Positions 19,959 through 28,205 of a DNA stretch of 64,000 nt are shown here, piece by piece; position 1 is the stretch's first letter; each line of letters opens with the position of its first letter. Both the position numbers and the translations under genes were made by a program. The notes beneath the pieces were generated by a model. The model ran no database searches. It was not told the DNA's origin and saw only the letters and a list, made by a program, of their open reading frames with translations. The stretch comes from Mycobacterium persicum (GTDB lineage Bacteria > Actinomycetota > Actinomycetes > Mycobacteriales > Mycobacteriaceae). The stretch lies in assembly GCF_002086675.1 (NCBI RefSeq), contig NZ_MVIF01000010.1, positions 30,703 through 94,702 of the forward strand, given 5' to 3'.

Positions 19959-20596
19959 CGGTCGTCGTTCTCCTCGATCATGCGCAGCGCGGTGTCATAG
20001 AGCGCCTTTCCGTGGATCTCGAACATCGCGGTGAGATCGACACTGTCGCCGCCGATTTCCTTGGCGATGAACAGGCCGTCGGCGCCGGCGATGCCATACG
20101 TCGCCAGCTGGTGCACCTGCTCGTCGGTCAAGCTCGGGGCCAGGTCGCGAAGACTGCGGCTCATGGCATCGAAGGCCTGGTCCCTGACCTGAATGAACAT
20201 CGCCCGCGCCCGCGGTTCGATCGGGCGGCGCTCCAGCGCCAGCATCAACCCCAGCCGCAGAAAGTCCGGTGAATTCAGCACCGCCTTGGCGGTTCCGGCC
20301 GCGACCTCCAGCAGCCGGTCGCGCGCAACCAGATCCCCGGGCAACTGCCAGACCTTGAGCCAGTTGCCGAAACTGCGTTCGATGACGGCGGCGATCAGAT
20401 CGTCTTTGTCCTTGAAATGCCAGTAGATCGAGCTGGCCGGAAGCCCGCACTTGGCGCTCACCGCGCCGATGCTGGTGCCTTCGTAACCACGTTCGGCGGC
20501 GATCTCGTTGGCCGCGTCCAGGATGCGGTTTCGTGACATCTCGCCGTCGGCGCGCCGCTGGCGGCGCTTGGGTTCGCTTTTCGGATTCTTGGTCAT
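19955..20596 (-). CDS. TetR-family repressor of the aromatic cluster
   Basis: The 213-residue protein from ATG 20596 begins with a basic arm, then a TetR helix-turn-helix (SRNRILDAANEIAAERGYEG, then IGAVSAKCGLPASSIYWHFKDKDDLIAAVIERS). The remainder is a helical ligand domain. GGGAG precedes the start by four bases. An in-frame extension upstream crosses the operator and is unlikely. It is divergent from the hydroxylase gene, with a palindromic operator between them, so it probably represses both and responds to an aromatic acid or its CoA ester or ring-cleavage product. Its 3' end overlaps the truncated hydratase start. Confidence 0.88.
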   Translation of the reverse strand: MTKNPKSEPKRRQRRADGEMSRNRILDAANEIAAERGYEGTSIGAVSAKCGLPASSIYWHFKDKDDLIAAVIERSFGNWLKVWQLPGDLVARDRLLEVAAGTAKAVLNSPDFLRLGLMLALERRPIEPRARAMFIQVRDQAFDAMSRSLRDLAPSLTDEQVHQLATYGIAGADGLFIAKEIGGDSVDLTAMFEIHGKALYDTALRMIEENDDR

Positions 20597-20616
20597 CGGA
20601 CTCCCGCCTATTGACT

Positions 20617-20654
20617 CTGTAGTGATCATTACACTACCGTAGCGATCACTACAG
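20617..20654. promoter_or_regulatory. Double-palindrome TetR operator
   Basis: Outer arms CTGTAGTGATC (20617-20627) and GATCACTACAG (20644-20654) are exact inverted repeats. Within them are two smaller dyads, GTAGTG/CACTAC (20619-20637) and GTAG/CTAC (20639-20652). The element lies between the divergent TetR and hydroxylase starts and suits two adjacent repressor dimers. Confidence 0.75.
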
Positions 20655-20702
20655 AACAAGTCCCCGACCGCCCCCGGGGCCGCAACAGAATGTGAGACGG
20701 CA

Positions 20703-22301
20703 GTGAGTGACACTTCGAGTTACGACGTCGCGATCGTCGGCTACGGGCCGACCGGCGCGACCGCGGCCAATATCCTGGGTCGACTTGGACTCAAAGTCGT
20801 TGTGATCGAACGCGATCCGGATATCTACCTGCGTGCCCGCGCCATCTCTATCGACGAAGAGGTAATGCGGGTGTGGCAGTCGATCGGGCTGGCCGACCGG
20901 CTGCAGGAGGACATGCTGCCCGGCCGGCCGATCGCCTTTGTCGACGCCAACTGTGTGCCGTTCATCGAGTGGGTCATCGGCTCGAAGGGCTCCGGGCATC
21001 CACCGCAGCAGTTCATCTATCAACCCGCCGTCGATCAGGTGCTGCGCGAAGGTGTTGCCCGCTTTCCCAACGTCGAGGTGCTCGTCGAGCATGAATGCCT
21101 GCGCGTCCTCAACAGAGGTGACGAGGTCGAGCTGATGCTGGCCGACCTGGCCAGCGACACCTTCAAACGGCTGCGAGCGTCCTTCGTGATCGCCGCCGAC
21201 GGCGGCTCGTCGCCGACCCGGCGGAAACTGGGCATCGGCTACCAGGGGCGCACCTACGGGGAGCGCTGGATCGTCATCGACACCAAGGTACGCAAGACCT
21301 GGGATGCCCACGACCGCTTGCGGTTTCACTGCACGCCGAAGCGTCCTACCGTCGACTGCCCGACCCCGCTGATGCATCACCGCTGGGAGTTCCCGATCCG
21401 CGCGGACGAGGACGAGAAGCAGCTGTCCAGTCACGAGGAGATCTGGAAAGTCCTTGGCGCTCAAGGCATCACACGGGAGAATGTCGAGATCCTGCGCGCC
21501 GTGGTGTACAGCCACCACGTCCGCTTCGCCGACCGGTGGCGGGCGGGCCGAATCTTCTTGGCCGGTGATGCCGCGCACGCCATGCCGCCGTGGCTGGGCC
21601 AAGGTATGTCGGCCGGCGTTCGCGATGTGAACAATCTGTGCTGGAAGATCGCCGCGGTGCTGCGCGGACAAGCCCCCGACACGCTGCTGGACTCCTACCA
21701 GAGCGAGCGGATGCCCCACGTCAAAGAGGTGACTCGGCGCGCGGTCATGATGGGCCGGCTCATCACCGAACGGCACCGGCCCGTCACCTTCGTCCGCGAT
21801 CATCTGCTTCGCAGGCTGACCCGCGGGCTGCCCCGGTCGGTGGATGTGCTGCAGAAGTACTTCTGGATACCCGACGCGCGGTACGCCGACGGGTTCCTGG
21901 CGGCCAGGCAACCGGCCGTCGGGTGGCAGCTGCCCCAGCCCTGGGTCATCGACACCAAGGGTGCGACGGTCCGCCTTGACGACGCGCTGGGGAACCAGTG
22001 GGCGATCCTGTACACCGACACCCTGCCCGCCGGCGCCGGCGCCTGGACGGAACTCGGGCTGCCGGCCTTCCGGATCGACGGACCGAACTCGGCAAGCCAC
22101 AAGGACGCGATCCGCGATAGCGGCGGCAACCTGCTCGCCTGGCTGAAGGACAAGGCAGCGGCCGCCGTGGTGGTGCGCCCGGACGGATTCGTCTATGCCG
22201 CAAGCGTACCCGGGAAGCCACTACCCCCACCCCCGGCCGGACTGACGCAGTGCAGCGCGCCCGCCCCGGTCGAGCCGATCAGAAGTGGAGCAGCAGCATG
22301 A
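20703..22301 (+). CDS. FAD-dependent aromatic hydroxylase (MhpA/OhpB-like)
   Basis: The 532-residue class A flavin monooxygenase has the N-terminal Rossmann motif VAIVGYGPTGATAANILG, the mid-protein FVIAADGGSSPTRR (DG motif) and GRIFLAGDAAHAMPPWLGQGMSAG (GD motif contacting FAD ribose). It adds a hydroxyl ortho to an existing ring hydroxyl using NAD(P)H and O2, making a catechol. Closest family resemblance is to 3-(3-hydroxyphenyl)propionate 2-hydroxylases, and the neighbouring hydrolase and extradiol enzyme support a phenylpropionate-like substrate (inference). It starts at GTG 20703 and ends with an ATGA overlap with the hydrolase gene. Confidence 0.9.
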   Translation: MSDTSSYDVAIVGYGPTGATAANILGRLGLKVVVIERDPDIYLRARAISIDEEVMRVWQSIGLADRLQEDMLPGRPIAFVDANCVPFIEWVIGSKGSGHPPQQFIYQPAVDQVLREGVARFPNVEVLVEHECLRVLNRGDEVELMLADLASDTFKRLRASFVIAADGGSSPTRRKLGIGYQGRTYGERWIVIDTKVRKTWDAHDRLRFHCTPKRPTVDCPTPLMHHRWEFPIRADEDEKQLSSHEEIWKVLGAQGITRENVEILRAVVYSHHVRFADRWRAGRIFLAGDAAHAMPPWLGQGMSAGVRDVNNLCWKIAAVLRGQAPDTLLDSYQSERMPHVKEVTRRAVMMGRLITERHRPVTFVRDHLLRRLTRGLPRSVDVLQKYFWIPDARYADGFLAARQPAVGWQLPQPWVIDTKGATVRLDDALGNQWAILYTDTLPAGAGAWTELGLPAFRIDGPNSASHKDAIRDSGGNLLAWLKDKAAAAVVVRPDGFVYAASVPGKPLPPPPAGLTQCSAPAPVEPIRSGAAA

Positions 22302-23173
22302 CCGTCGCGGAGCTGACCGAAAACACTGCCGTCGTCGCTGGCAAGACCATCTTCTTCGCGGAAAAGGGTCGCGGCTTCCCGGTGGTCATGTTGCACGGCG
22401 GCGGACCCGGAGCGTCGGGAGTCTCGAACTACTCGCGCAATATCGACGCCCTGGCACAGTCCTATCGCGTCATCGTTCCCGATATGCCGGGCTACGGCCG
22501 CTCGGCCAAGAGCGCCGACCACAACGATCCGTTCGGGTATCTGGCCGACATGATCCGCGGCCTACTCGACGAATTGGGCGTCCAGGCCGCACATCTGATC
22601 GGCAACTCCTATGGCGGCGCCACAGCTCTGCGGCTGGCGCTGGACACGCCACATCGCGCCGGCAAGCTGGTGTTGATGGGTCCGGGCGGTATCGGGACTA
22701 CCCGCGCGCTACCTGCCGAAGGCTTGAAGTACCTGCTTTCCTACTACGGCGGTACCGGACCCAGCCGCGAGAAGCTGGCCACGTTCATCCGTAGCTATCT
22801 GGTCTACGACGGCGCCGCGGTGCCGGACGATCTGATCGACTCGCGCTACCGAGCGTCCGTCGATCCCGAGGTGGTGGCCAACCCGCCGCTGCAGCGGCCT
22901 TCGGCACCGGCGGCGCTGCGCACCGCGTGGCGTATGGATCTTATCCGGGACAAACGGCTCAAGCAGCTGTCCAACCCCACCCTGGTGCTGTGGGGCCGTG
23001 ACGACAAGGTCAACCGTCCCTCCGGCGGACCGCTGTTGGTCAACGTCATGCCTAATGCCGAGCTGGTCGTGACATCCCATACCGGCCATTGGATGCAGTG
23101 GGAGCGCGCGGACCTGTTCAACCAGCTTGTCACCGAATTCCTTTCCTCCGACTCGAAATTGGCAGTCTCATGA
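22298..23173 (+). CDS. Meta-cleavage product hydrolase (MhpC/BphD/HsaD-like)
   Basis: The 291-residue alpha/beta hydrolase cleaves the C-C bond of the ring-opened product from an extradiol dioxygenase. It has the oxyanion segment HGGGPGASG, the nucleophile elbow GNSYGG (S104), an acid in LWGRDDKVN and the catalytic His in TSHTGHWMQWE. All three triad residues are present. The start ATG 22298 overlaps the hydroxylase stop. The next gene, the extradiol dioxygenase, overlaps by the same ATGA arrangement, giving one transcript and an order that matches substrate flow except that cleavage is encoded last. Confidence 0.92.
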   Translation: MTVAELTENTAVVAGKTIFFAEKGRGFPVVMLHGGGPGASGVSNYSRNIDALAQSYRVIVPDMPGYGRSAKSADHNDPFGYLADMIRGLLDELGVQAAHLIGNSYGGATALRLALDTPHRAGKLVLMGPGGIGTTRALPAEGLKYLLSYYGGTGPSREKLATFIRSYLVYDGAAVPDDLIDSRYRASVDPEVVANPPLQRPSAPAALRTAWRMDLIRDKRLKQLSNPTLVLWGRDDKVNRPSGGPLLVNVMPNAELVVTSHTGHWMQWERADLFNQLVTEFLSSDSKLAVS

Positions 23174-24183
23174 CTGACACTTCCACCTCGGTCTTTGGCC
23201 GGGTCCACCTCGGCTACATCGTGATCGAGACCGAGAAGTTCGCCGACTGGCGACGTTTCGGCCGCGATGCCATCGGCATGCACCTCGACGAGACGGTGCC
23301 CGGTGTCATGCGGTTCCGGCTCGACGACAACGAATGCCGCTTTCTGTTGCAGCGGGGCCCCGCCGAGGATGCCACCGCCCTGGGGTGGCAGCTCGACGAC
23401 CACGCCACGTTCGACACCATCGAGGCCCGGATCAAGAGTCACGGCGTTCCTGTCACGGTCGGCTCCGCGGATGACGCCGCGCAGCGCGGCGTCGAGCGCT
23501 TCGTCCGGTTCCCCGGGCCCAACCGCCTGACCCAGGAGATGTACGTCAACGCCCGCAACGGCTCCCAACCGCTGACCTTGGCGGCCGGTGGCGGTTTCGT
23601 CACCGGGGCGGACGGCATGGGCCATGTGGCCATCACCACCAAGAAGCCACAGCAGATGCGCGGGTACTACGACACGGTGTTCGACGCGCGGCTCAGCGAC
23701 TACATCGATGAGACGATCAGCGGCGTGAAATTCAAGATCCGGTTCCTGCGGGTCAACGAACGCCACCACACGGTGGCGATCGCGTCGACGAAGCACTTGC
23801 CGATCAACCCGATTCGCACCAGGATTCAGCATTGCAACGTGCAGGTCGCTGAGCTCAACGACATGACGTTGGCCTATCAACGGGTGCAGCAGCTGGGGTT
23901 CGACATGGCCCTTTCGGTTGGCCAGCACACCAACGACAAGGAGTTGTCGTTCTACGCGGTAACCCCGTCGGGGTTCGAGTGGGAACTGGGCTGGAATCCG
24001 ATCGTCGTCGACGAATCGACCTGGGAGCCAACCACTCATCAGGGCATCAGCATCTGGGGCCATACCCCGGAGGGGCAGACGATCGTCGATATCTTCGAGC
24101 GGTTCAAGATCGGCGCACAATCGATGCTGCACCGCGAACACGCCGTTCCCGAGCTGTGCGGGACGGGCATTCCCGACGACTGA
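23170..24183 (+). CDS. Type I extradiol (catechol) dioxygenase, two VOC domains
   Basis: The 337-residue protein contains two vicinal-oxygen-chelate modules. In the C-terminal, catalytic module the iron ligands are visible: His in GMGHVAITT, His in RIQHCNVQV and Glu in GFEWELGWN. The catalytic acid-base histidine lies in ERHHTVAIAS. It opens the aromatic ring beside the hydroxyl pair with O2. Resemblance is to BphC/HsaC-like enzymes; substrate size cannot be read from sequence. ATG 23170 overlaps the previous stop. It ends the three-gene meta-cleavage unit; hydratase, aldolase and aldehyde dehydrogenase for the lower pathway are missing from the window. Confidence 0.92.
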   Translation: MTDTSTSVFGRVHLGYIVIETEKFADWRRFGRDAIGMHLDETVPGVMRFRLDDNECRFLLQRGPAEDATALGWQLDDHATFDTIEARIKSHGVPVTVGSADDAAQRGVERFVRFPGPNRLTQEMYVNARNGSQPLTLAAGGGFVTGADGMGHVAITTKKPQQMRGYYDTVFDARLSDYIDETISGVKFKIRFLRVNERHHTVAIASTKHLPINPIRTRIQHCNVQVAELNDMTLAYQRVQQLGFDMALSVGQHTNDKELSFYAVTPSGFEWELGWNPIVVDESTWEPTTHQGISIWGHTPEGQTIVDIFERFKIGAQSMLHREHAVPELCGTGIPDD

Positions 24184-24255
24184 GCCGGCGACGCGGTCAC
24201 CCGAAAAGCGACCGGGTGGAAACCAATCCAGCCGCTGCGGTTAGCGTCGAACGTT

Positions 24256-25254
24256 ATGGACACGTTTCAAGCACTGGTGGCCCGCCAGGACCAGGATCGG
24301 ATCAGCACGACGGTGGAGACGCTGACAACGGCCGATCTGCCGCCCGGCGAAGTGACCATCCGGGTGCTGTACTCCAGCGTCAACTTCAAAGACGCGCTCG
24401 CGCTGACGCCGGGCGGCGGTGTGGTGCGCAAGTACCCCGTCGTGCCGGGTATCGATCTGACCGGCGAAGTCGTGGACTCGCAGTCGCCCGAGTTCGCCGC
24501 CGGCGACATGGTGCTGGCCCACGGCTATCAGATCGGGACGGGTCACCATGGCGGCTACGCCGAATATGCCCGGCTGCCAGCCGATCAGGTGGTACCCCTG
24601 GGTGCGTTGAGTCCGCACGACGGCGCGGCGATCGGCACCGCCGGCTTCACCGCGGCGATGAGCGTGCAGGCGCTGATCGATTGGGGTATCGCACCAGACG
24701 CCGGGTCCGTCGTTGTCACCGGCGCCTCCGGTGGCGTCGGGACGGTCAGCGTCGACCTGCTGGCCGCCGCAGGCTATCGAGTGGTGGCCTCGACCGGCAA
24801 ACCCCAGGCCGCCGAACTGCTGAAAATGCTTGGCGCCAGCGAGGTTATCGGCCGGCTGCCCGCCGACCCGGACGCCAAACCGCGGCCATTGGCCACCGCG
24901 CGCTGGGCGGCCGCGGTGGACTGCGTGGGCGGCGCGACACTGGCCGACGTGTTGAGCGCAGTCGACTACGGCGGGGCGGTCGCGGCCAGCGGCCTCACCG
25001 GCGGGCCAGCCCTGCATACCACCGTGATGCCGTTCATCCTGCGCGGCATCGCCCTGCTGGGAATGGAATCCGTGCAGATGGCGATCGGTCCGCGCCGCAA
25101 CCTTTGGGCACGCCTTGGCGATTCGCTACGGCCACGCCATCTGGCCGACATCACCACCGAGGTCGACGTCAAGAATGTCGTCGAGGTGGTCGACCAAGTC
25201 CGGGCCGGCGCGTTCACGGGGCGCGCTGTGGTGCGGGTAGCCGGCGGGTTCTAG
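24256..25254 (+). CDS. YhdH/AcuI-like NADPH-dependent enoyl (acrylyl-CoA) reductase
   Basis: The 332-residue zinc-independent medium-chain dehydrogenase has VNFKDALALTPGGG, the PGIDLTGEVVDS strand and the nucleotide loop VVTGASGGVGTVSVDLLAAAGYRVVAS. This is the YhdH/AcuI family, which reduces acrylyl-CoA or related enones with NADPH. It lies 72 bases after the dioxygenase on the same strand and 41 bases before fadB4, so it may belong to either unit. The link to aromatic catabolism is contextual only. Confidence 0.88.
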   Translation: MDTFQALVARQDQDRISTTVETLTTADLPPGEVTIRVLYSSVNFKDALALTPGGGVVRKYPVVPGIDLTGEVVDSQSPEFAAGDMVLAHGYQIGTGHHGGYAEYARLPADQVVPLGALSPHDGAAIGTAGFTAAMSVQALIDWGIAPDAGSVVVTGASGGVGTVSVDLLAAAGYRVVASTGKPQAAELLKMLGASEVIGRLPADPDAKPRPLATARWAAAVDCVGGATLADVLSAVDYGGAVAASGLTGGPALHTTVMPFILRGIALLGMESVQMAIGPRRNLWARLGDSLRPRHLADITTEVDVKNVVEVVDQVRAGAFTGRAVVRVAGGF

Positions 25255-25295
25255 ATTGGGGCCGGGGACTGACGGGGCTTCACCAAGGAGGTGGC

Positions 25296-26267
25296 ATGCG
25301 CGCGGCACGGGTGACTCGGCTAGACGGTCCGGACTCGGTCGAGGTGGGCGAGGTCGACGAACCCGCCGGCGACGGTGTGGTGGTCGATGTATACGCCGCC
25401 GGCGTGGCGTTTCCCGACGCGCTGCTCACCCGCGGCCTCTACCAGTACCGGCCCGAGCCGCCGTTCGTGCTCGGGGCCGAAATCGCCGGGGTGGTGCGCA
25501 CCGCGCCCGAGGATGCCCAGGTGCGGGCCGACGACCGGGTCGTCGGCCTGACGATGCTCACTGGCGGCATGGCCGAGGTCGCGGTGCTCGCCCCCGACCG
25601 GGTGTTCAAGCTGCCCGACAACGTGAGCTTCGAGGCGGGAGCCGGCTTGTTGTTCAACGACCTGACGGTGTACTTCGCCCTCAGTGTCCGTGGCCGGTTG
25701 CAGCGCGGCGAAACGGTACTGGTGCACGGCGCGGCCGGCGGCATCGGCACGTCGGCGCTGCGGCTGGCACCGGTGCTCGGAGCGTCGCGCACCATCGCGG
25801 TGGTCAGCACCGAGGAGAAAGCCGCGGTCGCGACGGCCGCCGGGGCCACCGACGTGGTGCTGGCCGAAGGGTTCAAAGACGCGGTCAAGGCGCTGACGGA
25901 CGGTCGCGGCGTGGACGTGGTGGTCGACCCGGTAGGCGGCGACCGGTTCACCGATTCGCTACGCTCGCTGGCCCCGGCGGGTCGCCTGCTGGTCATCGGC
26001 TTCACCGGTGGTGAGATACCGACTGTCAAGGTAAACCGGCTGCTGCTCAACAACATTGACGTGGTCGGTGTCGGCTGGGGCGCCTGGGCCGGAAAGCATC
26101 CCGGCGCGCTGTCCGAGCAGTGGGCCGCACTCGAACGGCTGCTCAGTTCTGGCGAACTGCCTCCTCCCGAGCCGGAGGTCTACCCGCTGGAGCAGGCCGG
26201 TGCCGCGGTGGCGTCGCTGGAAAATCGCACTGCCAAAGGCAAAGTGGTGTTGCGTGTCCGCGATTAG
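25296..26267 (+). CDS. fadB4: NADPH:quinone oxidoreductase-like dehydrogenase FadB4
   Basis: The 323-residue protein, the same length as M. tuberculosis FadB4 (Rv3141), is a medium-chain reductase of the quinone oxidoreductase type. It has GVAFPDALLTRGLYQ, an LGAEIAGVV strand, the nucleotide-binding VHGAAGGIGTSALRLA and a C-terminal AAVASLENRTAKGKVVL. AAGGAGG precedes ATG 25296. An in-frame frame reaching back to 23979 overlaps other genes and is rejected. In M. tuberculosis it follows fadE23 directly. The physiological substrate is not known, and no hydroxyacyl-CoA dehydrogenase domain is present despite the fadB name. Confidence 0.92.
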   Translation: MRAARVTRLDGPDSVEVGEVDEPAGDGVVVDVYAAGVAFPDALLTRGLYQYRPEPPFVLGAEIAGVVRTAPEDAQVRADDRVVGLTMLTGGMAEVAVLAPDRVFKLPDNVSFEAGAGLLFNDLTVYFALSVRGRLQRGETVLVHGAAGGIGTSALRLAPVLGASRTIAVVSTEEKAAVATAAGATDVVLAEGFKDAVKALTDGRGVDVVVDPVGGDRFTDSLRSLAPAGRLLVIGFTGGEIPTVKVNRLLLNNIDVVGVGWGAWAGKHPGALSEQWAALERLLSSGELPPPEPEVYPLEQAGAAVASLENRTAKGKVVLRVRD

Positions 26268-26276
26268 CGAGCACGC

Positions 26277-26782
26277 TCAGACGAGCGACGCGAAATCGCC
26301 GGCTATCGATTTGGCCGCGCCGTAATAGGCATACGCGTGGAAGAAGCTCAGGAACGTGAGCAGTCCGGTGTCGGCGACAATCGGATAGCCCACCGCGTTA
26401 ATGATTCCCGCAGGGTCGCCGTGGAGCGCTTTCCCAATTCCGTCGAGGAAGAGATTGACGTCATAGGACGGAGAGAAATGAGGATGGCGCTCAAGGTGTC
26501 TGCGGTCGGAAGCAGAGTCGCGTAAGCCGACGAGGTCGCGCTCGTGACGGCGTTGGTGAGGTTGGTGTTCCCGGTCTGCAGACCCTCGATGATGCCGTCG
26601 ATCGAGGGTGCCACGCCGACCCCGCTACCGCCGAAATAACCGACGACACTGCGGTTGCGCTAGTGGCCAGATCCTCGCTCAGCGCCGCCCACGCCGTCGC
26701 CGCGGCCAGCAGGGGGCCCCGGTGCGGGGCCACAGAGAATCCGGGCAGAGTTCACCTCCGGCGCCAACATCGAGAATTCCAT
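26277..26782 (-). pseudogene. Frameshifted chimera of a PPE N terminus and a PE-type C-terminal segment
   Basis: From ATG 26782 the minus strand reads MEFSMLAPEVNSARILCGP, a PPE start. One frame over it continues LLAAATAWAALSEDLATSA and VSSVISAVAGSAW, where a PPE domain should reach its WxG turn. It then joins, in another frame, GIIEGLQTGNTNLTNAVTSA and SSAYATLLPTADTLSAIL, the segment typical of the C-terminal part of PE-family proteins. A further shift gives YDVNLFLDGIGKAL, INAVGYPIVADTGLLTF and a TGA at 26277. At least three frame changes mean no functional product. It probably arose by recombination between PE and PPE genes followed by decay. Confidence 0.75.
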
Positions 26783-26947
26783 CACACCCACCTGACCGTC
26801 AGAACGTCAACACCCGTGGACAACTTCGGGTACCGTAGCCGATGTTGTCATCGCGAGTTGCCGTTTTAGCCAACCTTGGTTGACATCAATCGGAGTTGAA
26901 GCCAGCTCGGGTCAACGGTGTTGGACAACAGGCGTCGGGTCATGGCG

Positions 26948-26967
26948 CCGGCCGATTATTCGGCCGG
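26948..26967. terminator. Strong GC hairpin
   Basis: Exact 8-base arms CCGGCCGA and TCGGCCGG enclose a TTAT loop. No T-run follows on either strand, so it may be a factor-assisted terminator or a protein-binding palindrome rather than an intrinsic terminator. Confidence 0.45.
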
Positions 26968-27044
26968 TCGAGATGGTGGCCCGCCCCGGCGCGGAGCCGG
27001 CCCGCGGACTGTTCGGTGCCAGGCCCTTGCATCCGCCGAAAAGA

Positions 27045-27060
27045 AAAGTAATATCACTTT
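27045..27060. promoter_or_regulatory. Small dyad upstream of the catabolic operon
   Basis: AAAGT and ACTTT arms are separated by six AT-rich bases, 52-67 bases before the first start codon of the operon. It could be the target of the operon's own TetR protein (31524-32144). The short arms make this tentative. Confidence 0.35.
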
Positions 27061-27111
27061 CAGTTTTATGTTGAACTTCACCTGACTTGCCCGACCCCCG
27101 GGAGCCGACGT

Positions 27112-28203
27112 ATGGAATCCTTCGTCCACCTGCGTAAGGGCCGGACACCGCGGCGCCTGCATGCCGATCTCGACGGGCTCAAGGACGACGAGCTGGGCCG
27201 CGGCGGCTTCACCGGGCGAACCGCCAACATCTACCGCCGCCACGACCCCACCGGGTACCGGGCGGTCGGCCCACTGCGGCCGGTGGACGTGCTGGCTCAC
27301 GAGCTCAACCCCGATGACGCCACCGATGCCGACGGCGGACCGCTACCGATGTTCCACAACGCCGACTGCCGGATTCTGCTGAGCCGCCGCCAGCAGCCCA
27401 TGCCGTTCTACAGTCGCCACGTCGACGGCGACTTGCTGTGCTTCGTCCACCGGGGCAGCGGCATGGCCGAAACCGAGTTCGGCCCGTTGCGTTACCGGGA
27501 GGGGGACTGGGTCTATATCCCCAAGGCCTGCACCTGGCGCCAGCTACCGGACAGCGAAACAACCCTGCTGATGGTCGAGGCCACCGACGAGTTTCGGGTG
27601 CCACCGCCCGGCGCGCTGGGCCGGCACTTCCCGTTCGACCCGTCGCAGGTCACCATCCCGGAGCCGGTACCGATCGACGACGACGCCCGTGACGAGTACG
27701 AGGTACGGCTGATCCACCGGGGCGGCCCGACAAGCCTGTACTACCAACACAATCCGATCGACGTCGAAGGCTGGCGCGGCGACAACTTTCCGTTCACCTT
27801 CAACATCGCCGACTACAACGTGATCACCTCTGACAGCGTCCACCTGCCGCCGACAGTGCACCTGTTCATGCAGGCCACCGGGGTCTACGTGATGAACTTT
27901 CTGCCCAAACCCGCCGAGGGCGTCCCCGGCACCGAGCGCACACCCTGGTATCACCGTAATGTCGACTACGACGAGATCGCCTTCTTCCACGGCGGTTCGC
28001 TCTACGGCATTCCGATGCCACCGGGGCTGATCTCCCATGCGCCCCAAGGGGTTCACCACGGCGCACCCGAAAAGGCACGGGACCGGGCGCGCCGCAAGTT
28101 CGACGAATATTCGACGGTCGACTGGCAGGTGATCGCCATCGATACCCGCCGGCGACTCGCCCCCTCAGACGCGGTGCTGGCTCACGACCTCGGACAGCAC
28201 TGA
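27112..28203 (+). CDS. Homogentisate 1,2-dioxygenase-like cupin dioxygenase
   Basis: The 363-residue protein has the bicupin character of HmgA: an N-terminal cupin with DGDLLCFVHRGSG and LRYREGDWVYIPKACTW, and a C-terminal half with TPWYHRNVDYDEIAFF (H281, E288), then GLISHAPQGVHHGAPE (H309, H315, H316). In human HGD the iron ligands are a His and a Glu in HRNxMSE plus a later His; here the spacing to Glu is one residue longer. It is about 70 residues shorter than true homogentisate dioxygenases. I therefore call it HGD-like, likely a ring-opening or related dioxygenase on a different substrate. It leads an eight-gene operon, with the next ATG three bases after its stop. Confidence 0.8.
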   Translation: MESFVHLRKGRTPRRLHADLDGLKDDELGRGGFTGRTANIYRRHDPTGYRAVGPLRPVDVLAHELNPDDATDADGGPLPMFHNADCRILLSRRQQPMPFYSRHVDGDLLCFVHRGSGMAETEFGPLRYREGDWVYIPKACTWRQLPDSETTLLMVEATDEFRVPPPGALGRHFPFDPSQVTIPEPVPIDDDARDEYEVRLIHRGGPTSLYYQHNPIDVEGWRGDNFPFTFNIADYNVITSDSVHLPPTVHLFMQATGVYVMNFLPKPAEGVPGTERTPWYHRNVDYDEIAFFHGGSLYGIPMPPGLISHAPQGVHHGAPEKARDRARRKFDEYSTVDWQVIAIDTRRRLAPSDAVLAHDLGQH

Positions 28204-28205
28204 CC

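Larger units (their letters stand above)
26783..27111. other. Regulatory-looking intergenic stretch before the catabolic operon
   Basis: These 329 bases hold no supported gene. They contain a strong hairpin (26948-26967), an AT-rich patch around 27040-27075 unlike the GC-rich surroundings, and a small dyad at 27045-27060 that may be an operator. The promoter of the downstream operon is probably in the AT-rich patch. Confidence 0.5.

Noticed and set aside
20649..22100. Long antisense open frame across the operator and the hydroxylase gene
   Set aside because: It would place coding sequence across the TetR operator and shows no family signature.
22846..24141. Antisense open frame of about 431 codons across hydrolase and dioxygenase
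   Set aside because: It spans two real genes and has no recognisable motif.
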